64,000 nucleotides of DNA from JAALKW01 sp963974485 (GTDB lineage: Bacteria; Pseudomonadota; Gammaproteobacteria; Legionellales; Legionellaceae): assembly GCA_963974485.1 (NCBI GenBank), contig CAXBBS010000005.1, positions 113,813 through 177,812 of the forward strand, read 5' to 3'. Below are positions 16,132 through 24,101 of the stretch, piece by piece. Numbering within the stretch: position 1 is the first letter of the stretch; each line of letters begins with the position of its first letter. Under the pieces are notes generated by a model. The model did not search any database and had not been told where the DNA came from. It worked only from the letters and a program-made list of their open reading frames with translations. The position numbers and the translations under genes are program-made.

Positions 16132-16596
16132 TTATATGCTGAGGTTTGAAATAAACGCCCATTCATCTGGGCTTACTGGTAAAATAGATAAGCGATTGCC
16201 TTTTTGTAATAAACGCATGTCGTCGAGTTCTGGGTGAGTTTTAAGTGATGAAAGTGAAATGATATCTGAAAATTTTTGCTTAAAGCGTACATCGACCATA
16301 AACCAGCGAGGATTTTCGGGCGTGCTTTTCGGATCGGGATGATCGCTTGTGGGATCAAACGCGGTGTCATCCGGGTAGGCCTGACTCACAATTTCGATGG
16401 TGCCGACGATGCCTGGGGTTGCACAGCTGGAATGATAAAAAAAAGCTTGGTCGCCGATTTGCATTTCTTTACACATAAAATTGCGAGCTTGGTAGTTTCG
16501 AATACCATCCCAAGGCGAGGTTTGATGAGGCATATTTTGCAAATCCTCGATGCTAAAGCACGAAGGTTCAGATTTTAAAAGCCAGTAGCGGATCAT
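16132..16596 (-). CDS. EVE domain (PUA-like) protein
   Basis: 154 residues forming a single EVE domain, a small PUA-like fold thought to bind modified nucleotides. Diagnostic stretches are YWLLKSEPSCFSIEDL at the N-terminus, WDGIRNYQARNFM, the GDQAFFYHSSC motif, PGIVGTIEIV, and WFMVDVRF. The start at 16596 overlaps the stop of fthC as ATGA, giving translational coupling, and matches the family start exactly. The protein ends RLSILPVSPDEWAFISNL, also typical. The target in the cell is unknown. Confidence 0.92.
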   Translation of the reverse strand: MIRYWLLKSEPSCFSIEDLQNMPHQTSPWDGIRNYQARNFMCKEMQIGDQAFFYHSSCATPGIVGTIEIVSQAYPDDTAFDPTSDHPDPKSTPENPRWFMVDVRFKQKFSDIISLSSLKTHPELDDMRLLQKGNRLSILPVSPDEWAFISNLSI

Positions 16597-17165
16597 GATG
16601 TACTCCAATAAATAGTGTTTTCGGTTACCACGCCGTCTAAAGGAACATCCCAAGGTTCGGGTGGCAAAAATTCATGGTGTTGAAATTCGTAGGCAACACC
16701 TAATAAGCAAGATGGTTTGGTATGTTCAAGCGTACGGTCATAATAACCCGCACCACGGCCGAGGCGCGTGCCATGGCTATCAAATGCCACCAACGGCATG
16801 AGCATCAAGTCAAGATTATCGAGCGGGGCGGCATCGGTATGTGCTGTTTGAGGCTCGGCTATATGATAGGCATTGGTTTGCTGGGTTGTTTTATGTGTTG
16901 TGGGTAAAAAAAGTAATGTTTTTGTTTGTGTGTTCATAACGGGCATATAACATGTTTTGCCGGCGCTTTCTGCAAGAACCCAAAGGGGATGAAGGTCGAT
17001 TTCACCATCGATGGCTTGATAGAGTGCAATGCGCGTGGCGTTCTGGTAAACAGGAAGTGCTTGAATCTGCGCGCATAACGCCTGCGACGCTTCAGTACGG
17101 ATATGCTCCGGCAGAGCTTTACGTTGGGCTTGGGTCGCGCTTCGAATGGTTTTTTTATCTATCAC
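16593..17165 (-). CDS. ygfA: 5-formyltetrahydrofolate cyclo-ligase
   Basis: 190 residues. It converts 5-formyl-THF to 5,10-methenyl-THF with ATP. The family fingerprint MPLVAFDSHGTRLGRGAGYYDRTL lies at about residues 125-150, and the N-terminal IRSATQAQRKAL segment is typical. The start codon is GTG. In many gammaproteobacteria the 6S RNA gene precedes this gene; I looked in the 140 bases upstream and could not support one. It is the first gene of the fthC-EVE-ubiK operon and is divergent from icmT. Confidence 0.93.
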   Translation of the reverse strand: MIDKKTIRSATQAQRKALPEHIRTEASQALCAQIQALPVYQNATRIALYQAIDGEIDLHPLWVLAESAGKTCYMPVMNTQTKTLLFLPTTHKTTQQTNAYHIAEPQTAHTDAAPLDNLDLMLMPLVAFDSHGTRLGRGAGYYDRTLEHTKPSCLLGVAYEFQHHEFLPPEPWDVPLDGVVTENTIYWSTS

Positions 17166-17243
17166 GGTGTCATCGTCGCGAATTTAATAGGTTGAATGTG
17201 CATGATTATGGCGCGGATGCATCGGAACATCAAATATTCTGAA

Positions 17244-17273
17244 TTGCATTCGAACCTGTCTCCAAGATATACT
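17244..17273 (+). promoter_or_regulatory. Promoter of icmT (start of the Dot/Icm block)
   Basis: TTGCAT (17244-17249), an 18-base spacer and TATACT (17268-17273) form a sigma-70-like promoter, with a start site near 17280 and icmT beginning at 17306 after GCGAGG. Confidence 0.6.
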
Positions 17274-17305
17274 TTTATGATGATGAGCAGATAAAAAGCG
17301 AGGCC

Positions 17306-17569
17306 ATGATGGCAAATGATTTTTCTCCGGGGGCGCATTGGCGCGATTCTGCGAGGAGTGCACGTTTTTTTATGGTGGATGCTCGCGCAGCTTTTCCCAT
17401 TTTTTTCTTTTTGATGCATATCCGTGTTTGGACGGGTATGCTCGTCTTGGTCTCAGCATTCTTTTTTGGTGTGCTCGAGCATTATGGCTTTAGTATCCCT
17501 GTTTTTCTTCGTTGGATACGTACGTTTTTTGCGGGGCATATTAAATTATCTCGACCATGGTGGACGTAA
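17306..17569 (+). CDS. icmT: Dot/Icm secretion protein IcmT
   Basis: 87 residues, as in Legionella (86). The N-terminal AHWRDSARSARFFMVDARAAFPIFFFLMH is characteristic. It runs into a hydrophobic hairpin (about residues 28-55) and a basic tail ending KLSRPWW. IcmT is an inner-membrane component needed for effector export and for pore-related egress in Legionella. Met1 and Met2 are both possible starts. One base separates its stop from icmS, so the two are co-translated. Confidence 0.96.
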   Translation: MMANDFSPGAHWRDSARSARFFMVDARAAFPIFFFLMHIRVWTGMLVLVSAFFFGVLEHYGFSIPVFLRWIRTFFAGHIKLSRPWWT

Positions 17570-17570
17570 T

Positions 17571-17915
17571 ATGGCACTTGAAATCTCTAAAGGTATGGTA
17601 TTAGTGGCCTCAAAAATGAAAGCGAACTTCTTTTTGAATAATCATCCGATTAAGCATGAGGATGTATTTTCAGTGACTGGGCTTTTACCGGCGATTGTCC
17701 GTCGAGCCGATCAATTGGCCTCGTTATGTTTAGGATATGGTCTTGGTGCGTCGTTTGAAGATGCGGAAGATGCGTTACTTGGCACGCGTGTCTTATTTGA
17801 TGAAGTCACACCCAATGCGCTTCGATTGTTATGCATGACGGATGTTCTCAATGAGATTGTTCAAGGTGGTCCAAGCAAAGATCATACCCCGCTGGATGAA
17901 TTAATGTATGATTAG
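17571..17915 (+). CDS. icmS: Dot/Icm chaperone/adaptor IcmS
   Basis: 114 residues, the same length as Legionella IcmS. IcmS pairs with IcmW and binds DotL and effector subsets at the coupling complex. The acidic, helical sequence begins MALEISKGMVLVASKMKANF and includes VFSVTGLLPAIVRRADQLASLC, typical of the family. I place the start at 17571, one base past icmT's stop. Longer in-frame readings begin inside icmT. No IcmW gene is in the window. Confidence 0.96.
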   Translation: MALEISKGMVLVASKMKANFFLNNHPIKHEDVFSVTGLLPAIVRRADQLASLCLGYGLGASFEDAEDALLGTRVLFDEVTPNALRLLCMTDVLNEIVQGGPSKDHTPLDELMYD

Positions 17916-17936
17916 TCGTGATGAGTATTTGGTTGT

Positions 17937-18002
17937 GTAAAGAATTCGAAAAGAGATGCCTTTTTAAGCTTCCTTTAAGCTATCTTTTGTACGCTTAATA
18001 TT
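17937..18002 (+). promoter_or_regulatory. CpxR-like element and promoter upstream of the icmR-position gene
   Basis: GTAAA-N6-GAAAA at 17937-17952 fits the CpxR consensus described in Legionella (GTAAA-N6-G(A/T)AAA, from memory). The Legionella icmR promoter is a known CpxR target. About 40 bases on is a -10-like TAATAT (17996-18001) with a weak -35, inside CTTAATATT (17994-18002), which equals a PmrA half site. Both regulators are inferred by motif only. Confidence 0.5.
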
Positions 18003-18051
18003 ATGCGTTGCTCTTTATTTGGGCGCGCTGCTTTTAATAGGGGCTTTGGCT

Positions 18052-18300
18052 ATGAAGTTTTTTGTTGATGTAAACGTTAATGATGGTGTTTATCGTGCGG
18101 ACATTCTAGAGGCTCTCGATGCTCTGGATAAAACGATTGCTCCTCTTGAAACATTGTGCAGCTCACCTCGTAAGAGCGAAGATAATGATAAAGCCTTAGA
18201 GATGATTGTGAATACACGCCGTTGTCTTGCTGATGTGCTTGCCGAGTGTGAGTTAACCGATGAAAATACAGATGATGTTGGGCAGCACCTTCGTCTTTGA
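18052..18300 (+). CDS. Probable functional homologue of IcmR (FIR-type IcmQ chaperone)
   Basis: 82 residues, acidic and helical, in the icmR position between icmS and icmQ. It shows no sequence I recognise as IcmR. In Legionella and Coxiella relatives this slot holds unrelated-looking small genes (FIR genes) whose products bind IcmQ and control its membrane insertion, so position is the main evidence. Two amphipathic segments are visible: DILEALDALDKTIAPLETL and ALEMIVNTRRCLADVLAE. I choose ATG 18052 after AGGGGC. An earlier in-frame ATG-like start at 18019 would add eleven hydrophobic residues. Confidence 0.7.
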   Translation: MKFFVDVNVNDGVYRADILEALDALDKTIAPLETLCSSPRKSEDNDKALEMIVNTRRCLADVLAECELTDENTDDVGQHLRL

Positions 18301-18339
18301 TCCGGGCTTTGTAGCGATATAGGCGGTAGCATATTTCTT

Positions 18340-18936
18340 ATGAAGAAAAATAAATTATCAGAAAAGCAAGTTCATGCTATTTTGGCCTCGTTACGCGACT
18401 TATTGGAGCGGGGGCCTTGGAATAAGTCAGCCTTTTTGCGTGTGCTTGGGAAAAAAATACAAAAAAGCTATGATGATCTGGCTGAACGTGCGGGACGTGC
18501 GGAACAGGCTAAATTTCATAAGGCAACGGAACACAAGAAAATACAAGAACCTTCGGAGACGCAGCGAGAAGTCTTTGTTGCTTTGTATGCATCGGATGGT
18601 GGGAACCTAGAATCTTGGGAAAAGATTTTGATGAATCTGCCAAGGCAGGCGATATCGCGACCTGTCTACGCAGAGAAACAAGCGATCCAGAACGTATTTA
18701 AAGAAAGAAGAAACCACCTCAATGAGGCGTACGTTGTGATGTATGTTATGCGTGATGCTATTTTACCGATGGCTAGCGATAAAACACCGAAAGATCGTTT
18801 TGGGACCGAGCTATTAACCTTGAAAAATAAAGCATTACTGCATGAAAATATTATTCGCTTTGTTCATGCTACCGGTGTTTACATGTATAAAAAAGGACGA
18901 CTCATCAAAATGCCTGATGCGAATCTTGATGGATAG
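18340..18936 (+). CDS. icmQ: Dot/Icm protein IcmQ
   Basis: 198 residues (Legionella IcmQ has 191). Legionella IcmQ has an N-terminal helical domain that binds IcmR and inserts in membranes, and a C-terminal ADP-ribosyltransferase-like NAD-binding fold. Here the N-terminal part (LSEKQVHAILASLRDLLERGPWNKSAFLRVLGKKI) is clearly IcmQ-like. A highly charged linker and a C-terminal segment with VYAEKQAIQNVFKERRNHLNEAYVVMYV follow. It lies directly behind the icmR-position gene, which supports a chaperone-partner pair. Confidence 0.95.
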   Translation: MKKNKLSEKQVHAILASLRDLLERGPWNKSAFLRVLGKKIQKSYDDLAERAGRAEQAKFHKATEHKKIQEPSETQREVFVALYASDGGNLESWEKILMNLPRQAISRPVYAEKQAIQNVFKERRNHLNEAYVVMYVMRDAILPMASDKTPKDRFGTELLTLKNKALLHENIIRFVHATGVYMYKKGRLIKMPDANLDG

Positions 18937-19003
18937 TCGCATCTAAGCAAAAGTGTGTATATACTGAATTTATCATATGGATTTATAACATAACGGCAAG
19001 CGT

Positions 19004-20134
19004 ATGGCCCAACAGCAACAATCAGGTGGTGGTGATAACTCCTTAGCTCCCGTTTGGATTACCATCCTTCTATTTTTGACCGTTTATTTTATTTGGTTTC
19101 TTGCGCATCGCTATATTGTGGTGGCGCTTTTTGCTGTGAATCTTGTGCAAGCTAAATTAGTGCATCTTATTTTAGGTGGTTCTGTTCTGGCTGAAGAGAT
19201 TGATCTGATGCAGACGGTCGATCCTAATTTTGTTCAATGGAGTGATCTCGTCGAAATCATGAGTCGCGTGGGCTCATACATGCGCTATCCCTTTGTGGTT
19301 TTATTGTGTGGCCTGGCCGTCATGCTTTATCGCTCGAATACGGCGTTAAGGTATCGAAAAACTTACAGCATGAATTCTCTTCGTGAGCAGGAGCAAGCGA
19401 ATTGGGCCTGTATCTCACCTGTTGTGAAAGAAGACCTGATTAGTATTGATATTAATACAGGGCCTTGGGCCATGGCTTTATCACCGCTTGAATTTGCTCG
19501 TCAACATAAATTACTCAAACGAGAAGATCCATTAATCGATATGCCGGTTCCTGGACAGGAACTGACGGCCGGAATACGTCGCGGTGACACAAAACGTATA
19601 TTTACCTTGCAACTAGGGGCTGCCTGGGAAGGATTTGATCGTTGCACGCCCCATGCGAAGGCACTTGCCGCGGTTTTTATGGCACGTATGTGCCGTGACC
19701 GTAAGGCGGCCGAGCTTATTTTAACGGCGTTAGATAAATCAAGTGCAGCTGGCAAGCCCGATTATACGGTGGCATACCCAACACTAGATAAATATAAAAA
19801 CTCCGAATTAGTACAAGAAGTGGTGGTTCGCCATGCTTATGTTTTGACAGTCATGGCGGCTTTAATCATGGCCGCACGTAACGATGGCGTGGTGCCTACG
19901 TCAGAATTTTTGTGGTTAAAAACGGTTGATCGGCGTTTGTGGTATATGCTGAACAGCGCGGGAAGGCAAACGCCTTATTCTGAAGTAGCTGGTGCGTTCG
20001 CACATTGGAGGGCAGAGCAGGTCATGAAGCGACGTTCGTTAACGCCGATGATTGATGAGTCGATTAAAGCGCTTGAAATAGCGATTAAAGAAATTAAATT
20101 ATCACCGAAAGAGTTTGAAGGATTGGAAACATGA
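19004..20134 (+). CDS. icmP: Dot/Icm coupling-complex protein DotM/IcmP
   Basis: 376 residues, the size of Legionella DotM. The N-terminus has two membrane helices, at about 18-45 and 95-112. A large cytosolic domain follows, which in Legionella recognises glutamate-rich (E-block) effector signals. Typical stretches are DINTGPWAMALSPLEFARQHKLL and HAKALAAVFMARMCRDRKAAELIL. Its end overlaps the start of icmO as ATGA, so DotM and DotL are made together. Confidence 0.97.
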   Translation: MAQQQQSGGGDNSLAPVWITILLFLTVYFIWFLAHRYIVVALFAVNLVQAKLVHLILGGSVLAEEIDLMQTVDPNFVQWSDLVEIMSRVGSYMRYPFVVLLCGLAVMLYRSNTALRYRKTYSMNSLREQEQANWACISPVVKEDLISIDINTGPWAMALSPLEFARQHKLLKREDPLIDMPVPGQELTAGIRRGDTKRIFTLQLGAAWEGFDRCTPHAKALAAVFMARMCRDRKAAELILTALDKSSAAGKPDYTVAYPTLDKYKNSELVQEVVVRHAYVLTVMAALIMAARNDGVVPTSEFLWLKTVDRRLWYMLNSAGRQTPYSEVAGAFAHWRAEQVMKRRSLTPMIDESIKALEIAIKEIKLSPKEFEGLET

Positions 20135-22464
20135 GACGAGGCGTTGAAGCACATCATGAAATGGATCCTACCCAGCTTTTACGGGATACGCGGACTTTAA
20201 GTCGACGCATTAAAGATTTTTTTGCTGATTCGACCAACATCACCGTTTTGATTTGCGCGATAGCTATTGTGGGCTACGCTGTGCCAGAAATCGCGTTATT
20301 GGGTTTGGTTATCGGTGTTCTAGCCTATTGGTATGCGGTAACACGAAAGCAGGTTTTACCTTTTCGAATGCCGATGGTTGCGCATACGAAAGATTACAAT
20401 GATCTCATTCCCGGGATAAAAAAACCCTACATGTCACGAGGCATTGCATTTTTTGGTAACGATAATAAAACAAGTGAAGAATTATGGTTTGCCAATGATG
20501 ATATGCGAACTCATGTTTTAATTTTTGGTTCAACCGGAAGTGGTAAAACAGAAGCACTGTTGTCCATTGCTTACAATGCTTTGGTTCAAGGCAGTGGGTT
20601 TATTTATGTGGATGGAAAAGGCGATAACTCACTGTACGCAAAAGTGTTCTCAATGGTCCGTAGTATGGGGCGAGACGATGACTTGTTATTAATTAATTTC
20701 ATGACAGGTGCACGTGATATTATTGGTCCTCAAGAAAAGCGCTTGTCGAATACGTTAAACCCATTTTGCCAAGGATCGTCCAGTATGTTAACTCAGTTAG
20801 TGGTTAACTTGATGGGAAGTTCAGGCAACGATGGGGACATGTGGAAAGGGCGAGCAATTGCCTTTGTGGAAGCTTTGATGCGTTTACTTGTGTACATGCG
20901 AGATGAAGGCGCTATTTTATTGGATGCGAATAGCATCCGGAACTATTTTGACTTGCAGCGTCTTGAGTCGATGGTGATTGATAAAGTGTTTCCTCGAGAT
21001 GATCAAGAGAGTGTAAATATTGAGTCGGTTCCCAAGCTTGTGACCGATCCACTTCGTAACTATTTGAAAACATTGCCAGGTTATAATCCTGAGAAAAAAG
21101 GAAAACAAGTTTCTCAAGTACTCGAGCAACATGGTTTTATCACCATGCAGTTAGTTCGAAGCTTTTCGTCGTTAGCGGATACGTACGGGCATATTATTCG
21201 AACTAACTTAGCCGAAGTTGATTTCAAAGATGTGATTTTAAATCGTCGTATTCTTGTTGTGCTTTTACCTGCGCTTGAGAAAGCACCGGATGAATTAGCA
21301 AACTTGGGTAAAGTGATTGTAGCTTCGTTAAAAGCGATGATGGCCGCGGGTTTAGGTGAGGATGTTGAAGGGGATTATCGCGATGTGATCGAGCGAAAAC
21401 CAACCAATGCGCCGACACCTTATATGTGTATCTTAGATGAATATGGATATTATGCGGTTGAGGGTTTTGCCGTGGTTCCAGCACAGGCACGGTCGCTGGG
21501 GTTTTCGGCTATTTTTGCAGGACAGGACTTGCCGGCCTTTCAAAAAACTTCTAAAGAAGAAGCTGCATCGATTGGAGCCAACACGAATATTAAAATTTGT
21601 ATGAAGCTTGAGGATCCAACCGAGACATGGGATTTTTTCACAAAAACGGCCGGTGAAGCGTATGTTACGAAGGTGGATTCGTTTCAAACGGAAGAAAGTG
21701 GTATTTCAAACACATATAAAGATACAAAAAGCTCTTCGTTTGAACGACGCGCACGTATTGATTTATTAGATCTTAAAGATCAATCCGAAGGGGAAGCACA
21801 CATATTTTTCAAATCAAAAATTATTCGCGCACGTATGTTTTATGCCAATCCAAAGCCCGTAGCGCGCTTGAAAGTCAATCAATTCTTAAAAGTAGAGCCA
21901 CCGTCGGATGTGTATTTAAAGAAACTGATGTCGCAAGCTAAGAGTTTTCAAGATGCTTTGGCCGGAGGTGATTTAACCATACGTGCGGCACTCAAAGATG
22001 ATGAAGTACCGCATATAGCTCATTTTCTTCGAGAAGCTGATGTGGGTGATCCTATGGAGCGTGGCGTTGCTGCTTTACTGGCCTTTCATAAGCGAAATGA
22101 ACCGGAAGAAGTTGAGGCATTGTTTGATGAAACGCCTTCTGAAAATCTCACCATCTTTAGTGAGTTGCGTGAGGCACCCGAAGGAAGTCCTGCGGTCAAA
22201 GCTCCAGACGTTAAGGCCTTTTCAAAAGCATTATTGCCTATTCAAGAAGCACGCGATTATTTGATTAATATCGGACGTTTGTGTGGCGAGAAAGATAAAT
22301 TAGCGGGTGCTGTTGCCAATGAAATTGTCAAAGATCTGCAAATGGCGACGGCATATCCTCCCGAACATCGTGTATTAATGGATGCGGATGTGCTCGCTGA
22401 GTCGGTGAGAGCATTAGTCAAACGTGTTGATGATACACGCAAAGCGGTAAAAGACAGTCAATAA
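20131..22464 (+). CDS. icmO: Type IV coupling protein ATPase DotL/IcmO
   Basis: 777 residues (Legionella about 783). DotL is the inner-membrane ATPase that receives effectors for the Dot/Icm channel. Two membrane helices lie near residues 37-70. Walker A is FGSTGSGKTEALL (about 130-142) and Walker B is TPYMCILDEYGYY. The C-terminal extension (beyond about 590) is the part that binds DotN, IcmS-IcmW and LvgA in Legionella. Start at 20131 overlaps icmP by 4 bases; a Met at residue 11 (MDPTQ) is possible. The proteins DotM, DotN and IcmS of its complex are all in this block. Confidence 0.97.
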   Translation: MRRGVEAHHEMDPTQLLRDTRTLSRRIKDFFADSTNITVLICAIAIVGYAVPEIALLGLVIGVLAYWYAVTRKQVLPFRMPMVAHTKDYNDLIPGIKKPYMSRGIAFFGNDNKTSEELWFANDDMRTHVLIFGSTGSGKTEALLSIAYNALVQGSGFIYVDGKGDNSLYAKVFSMVRSMGRDDDLLLINFMTGARDIIGPQEKRLSNTLNPFCQGSSSMLTQLVVNLMGSSGNDGDMWKGRAIAFVEALMRLLVYMRDEGAILLDANSIRNYFDLQRLESMVIDKVFPRDDQESVNIESVPKLVTDPLRNYLKTLPGYNPEKKGKQVSQVLEQHGFITMQLVRSFSSLADTYGHIIRTNLAEVDFKDVILNRRILVVLLPALEKAPDELANLGKVIVASLKAMMAAGLGEDVEGDYRDVIERKPTNAPTPYMCILDEYGYYAVEGFAVVPAQARSLGFSAIFAGQDLPAFQKTSKEEAASIGANTNIKICMKLEDPTETWDFFTKTAGEAYVTKVDSFQTEESGISNTYKDTKSSSFERRARIDLLDLKDQSEGEAHIFFKSKIIRARMFYANPKPVARLKVNQFLKVEPPSDVYLKKLMSQAKSFQDALAGGDLTIRAALKDDEVPHIAHFLREADVGDPMERGVAALLAFHKRNEPEEVEALFDETPSENLTIFSELREAPEGSPAVKAPDVKAFSKALLPIQEARDYLINIGRLCGEKDKLAGAVANEIVKDLQMATAYPPEHRVLMDADVLAESVRALVKRVDDTRKAVKDSQ

Positions 22465-22543
22465 ACAAATAATTAGAACTTGTCTCATTCTGAGTTCTGT
22501 GTTGTTATGATATGTATATGAAAATAAGTAAGGGTTTGAATTT

Positions 22544-23125
22544 GTGTCTAGTCAATTATTTTCTGATCCGCGTGTTACACCATCATTATTATTGAAGGCA
22601 TGCCTTATGGTCGTCTTGATGTGTCTTGCTGCATGTCGGTCACACCTTCCTCCCGACCTGATTCAAAATGAGCCTCAATTGCCACACAACGTGGCGTTAG
22701 GTGATCCTGAAATAATAAAATTAGAAAAAAGTTTAGCCGGGCAAGGCGTTCAAATTACCTCGATAGGGCAAGATTCGCTTTTAAGCATTCCCGCGCACTT
22801 GCTCTTTAGGGATCAATCACCACGTTTAACGCGGGAATCGTATCAGCAATTGAACGAAATTGCGTGTTATATTCGGCAATTTAGAACGGTTGGATTGAAC
22901 GTGGCGGCCTATACGAGTGAGTATATTTCATCTAAACGAGAACATGCGCTGTCATTAGCCCGGGCGCATAAGGTGGCAAATTATCTTTGGTCGCAAGGCG
23001 TTGATTCGCGTCTGCTCTTTACACAAGGGATGGGGAGTGATAAACCTATTGTAACAACGGCTCGGTCGAATGATAAATCACCGAATGCGCGGGTAGAAAT
23101 TACGTTTAGACGAACGATTGCATGA
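22544..23125 (+). CDS. icmN: Dot/Icm outer-membrane lipoprotein DotK/IcmN
   Basis: 193 residues. A hydrophobic signal with lipobox LAAC (near residue 30) is followed by an OmpA-like peptidoglycan-binding domain, with HLLFRDQSPRLTRESYQQLNEIACYI, RAHKVANYLWSQGV and the closing NARVEITFRR. DotK is an accessory of the outer-membrane part of the core complex. The start is GTG. Some earlier residues may not belong, since the signal core begins near residue 16. The 79-base gap before it is the largest between icmO and its neighbours. Confidence 0.93.
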   Translation: MSSQLFSDPRVTPSLLLKACLMVVLMCLAACRSHLPPDLIQNEPQLPHNVALGDPEIIKLEKSLAGQGVQITSIGQDSLLSIPAHLLFRDQSPRLTRESYQQLNEIACYIRQFRTVGLNVAAYTSEYISSKREHALSLARAHKVANYLWSQGVDSRLLFTQGMGSDKPIVTTARSNDKSPNARVEITFRRTIA

Positions 23126-23154
23126 TGTATGATGTATTGTATTAAGGAGACAGC

Positions 23155-23442
23155 ATGCGGCGAGATCTGTGGCGCGTAATAAGACGTTCTAAAAGCTTTT
23201 ATGCGACGACCTACCGGTTATCAGGTAGTGTCTTGGTTTTCTCGTTGTTTGTTAATGTCGTTTTAGGGCTCATGATATGGCAGACTTATTTGAACAAGCC
23301 AAAACGTCATTTTTATATTACAAATGGTGTGGTGCCACCCTCTGAGCTGTTTCCGATGGATGCCGCGAATGAAGCTTCGACGCCATTGCTTGCCAATGAT
23401 CCTGATGCGGCGGATGATGAACATATATTAAATTTGAAATAA
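23155..23442 (+). CDS. icmM: Dot/Icm inner-membrane protein DotJ/IcmM
   Basis: 95 residues with one N-terminal membrane helix (about 20-42) after a basic start (RRDLWRVIRRSKSFYATTYR). A periplasmic tail contains NKPKRHFYITNGVVPPSELFPM, like the N-terminal part of DotI. DotJ is a shortened DotI homologue that forms a DotI-DotJ complex in Legionella. As I recall, Coxiella lacks it, so its presence points toward the Legionella-like gene set. GGAG precedes the ATG. Confidence 0.93.
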   Translation: MRRDLWRVIRRSKSFYATTYRLSGSVLVFSLFVNVVLGLMIWQTYLNKPKRHFYITNGVVPPSELFPMDAANEASTPLLANDPDAADDEHILNLK

Positions 23443-23456
23443 AGAGAGAGGACGCC

Positions 23457-24101
23457 ATGGCAAATGATGCCTTGACTGCGGTGACATTAAGAAACGATTT
23501 CTATCGTGATGGGCAACGAAAGATGATGGTCATGCTGTTGTTGTCTTTTATATCAAATGTTCTGATGGCTTTGCTTTTGGCGTATCTTATGACACATCCG
23601 CCGGCACCTAAATATTTTGCAACCAGCATCAATGGTCGTATCACACCGTTGTTTGCTTTAAACGAACCGAATCAGTCAGATTCGGCAGTATTGCAATGGG
23701 CCAATCAGGCAGCTGTGGCAGCATTCACGTATAATTTTGTGAATTATCGAACAGAGCTCCAAGCGTCATCTGGTTTTTTTACATCCGAAGGTTGGACGCA
23801 ATTTTTAACAGCTTTAGAAGAGTCGAATAATTTAGATGCGGTTAGGGTGAAAAAATTAATTGTTTCTGCAGTTGCGACCAGCGCGCCGATTATTCTGCAA
23901 AAAGGTGTCTTGAATGGGCGCTATTCGTGGCGTATTCAAATGCCCATGTTGGTTACGTATCAAAGTGCAAGTGAGTTTTCACAACAGCGAAATGTTGTGA
24001 CGATTCTTATTTCGCGTATATCAACCCTTAATTCACCACGAGGGATTGGTATTTCTCAATTCGTTGTGGGACCTGAAGGGTCCGGAGCAGCTGTGCGATG
24101 A
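23457..24101 (+). CDS. icmL: Dot/Icm inner-membrane protein DotI/IcmL
   Basis: 214 residues (Legionella 212). An N-terminal membrane helix (about 22-45) is followed by a periplasmic NTF2-like domain similar to TraM of conjugative I-type plasmids. Family stretches include PAPKYFATSINGRITPLFAL, AAVAAFTYNFVNYRTELQAS and SWRIQMPMLVTYQSAS. DotI and DotJ form a ring-like inner-membrane assembly. Its end overlaps icmK by 4 bases. Confidence 0.96.
   Translation: MANDALTAVTLRNDFYRDGQRKMMVMLLLSFISNVLMALLLAYLMTHPPAPKYFATSINGRITPLFALNEPNQSDSAVLQWANQAAVAAFTYNFVNYRTELQASSGFFTSEGWTQFLTALEESNNLDAVRVKKLIVSAVATSAPIILQKGVLNGRYSWRIQMPMLVTYQSASEFSQQRNVVTILISRISTLNSPRGIGISQFVVGPEGSGAAVR

Noticed and set aside
17250..17270. 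tRNA T-arm-like GGTTCGAAT on the minus strand
   Set aside because: The flanking bases do not form the T stem and no acceptor or anticodon arms are found.
17166..17300. 6S RNA gene (ssrS) upstream of the 5-formyl-THF cyclo-ligase gene
   Set aside because: The position is right, but the gap is only about 140 bases, contains the icmT promoter, and I could not pair the two ends into the long closing stem of 6S RNA.
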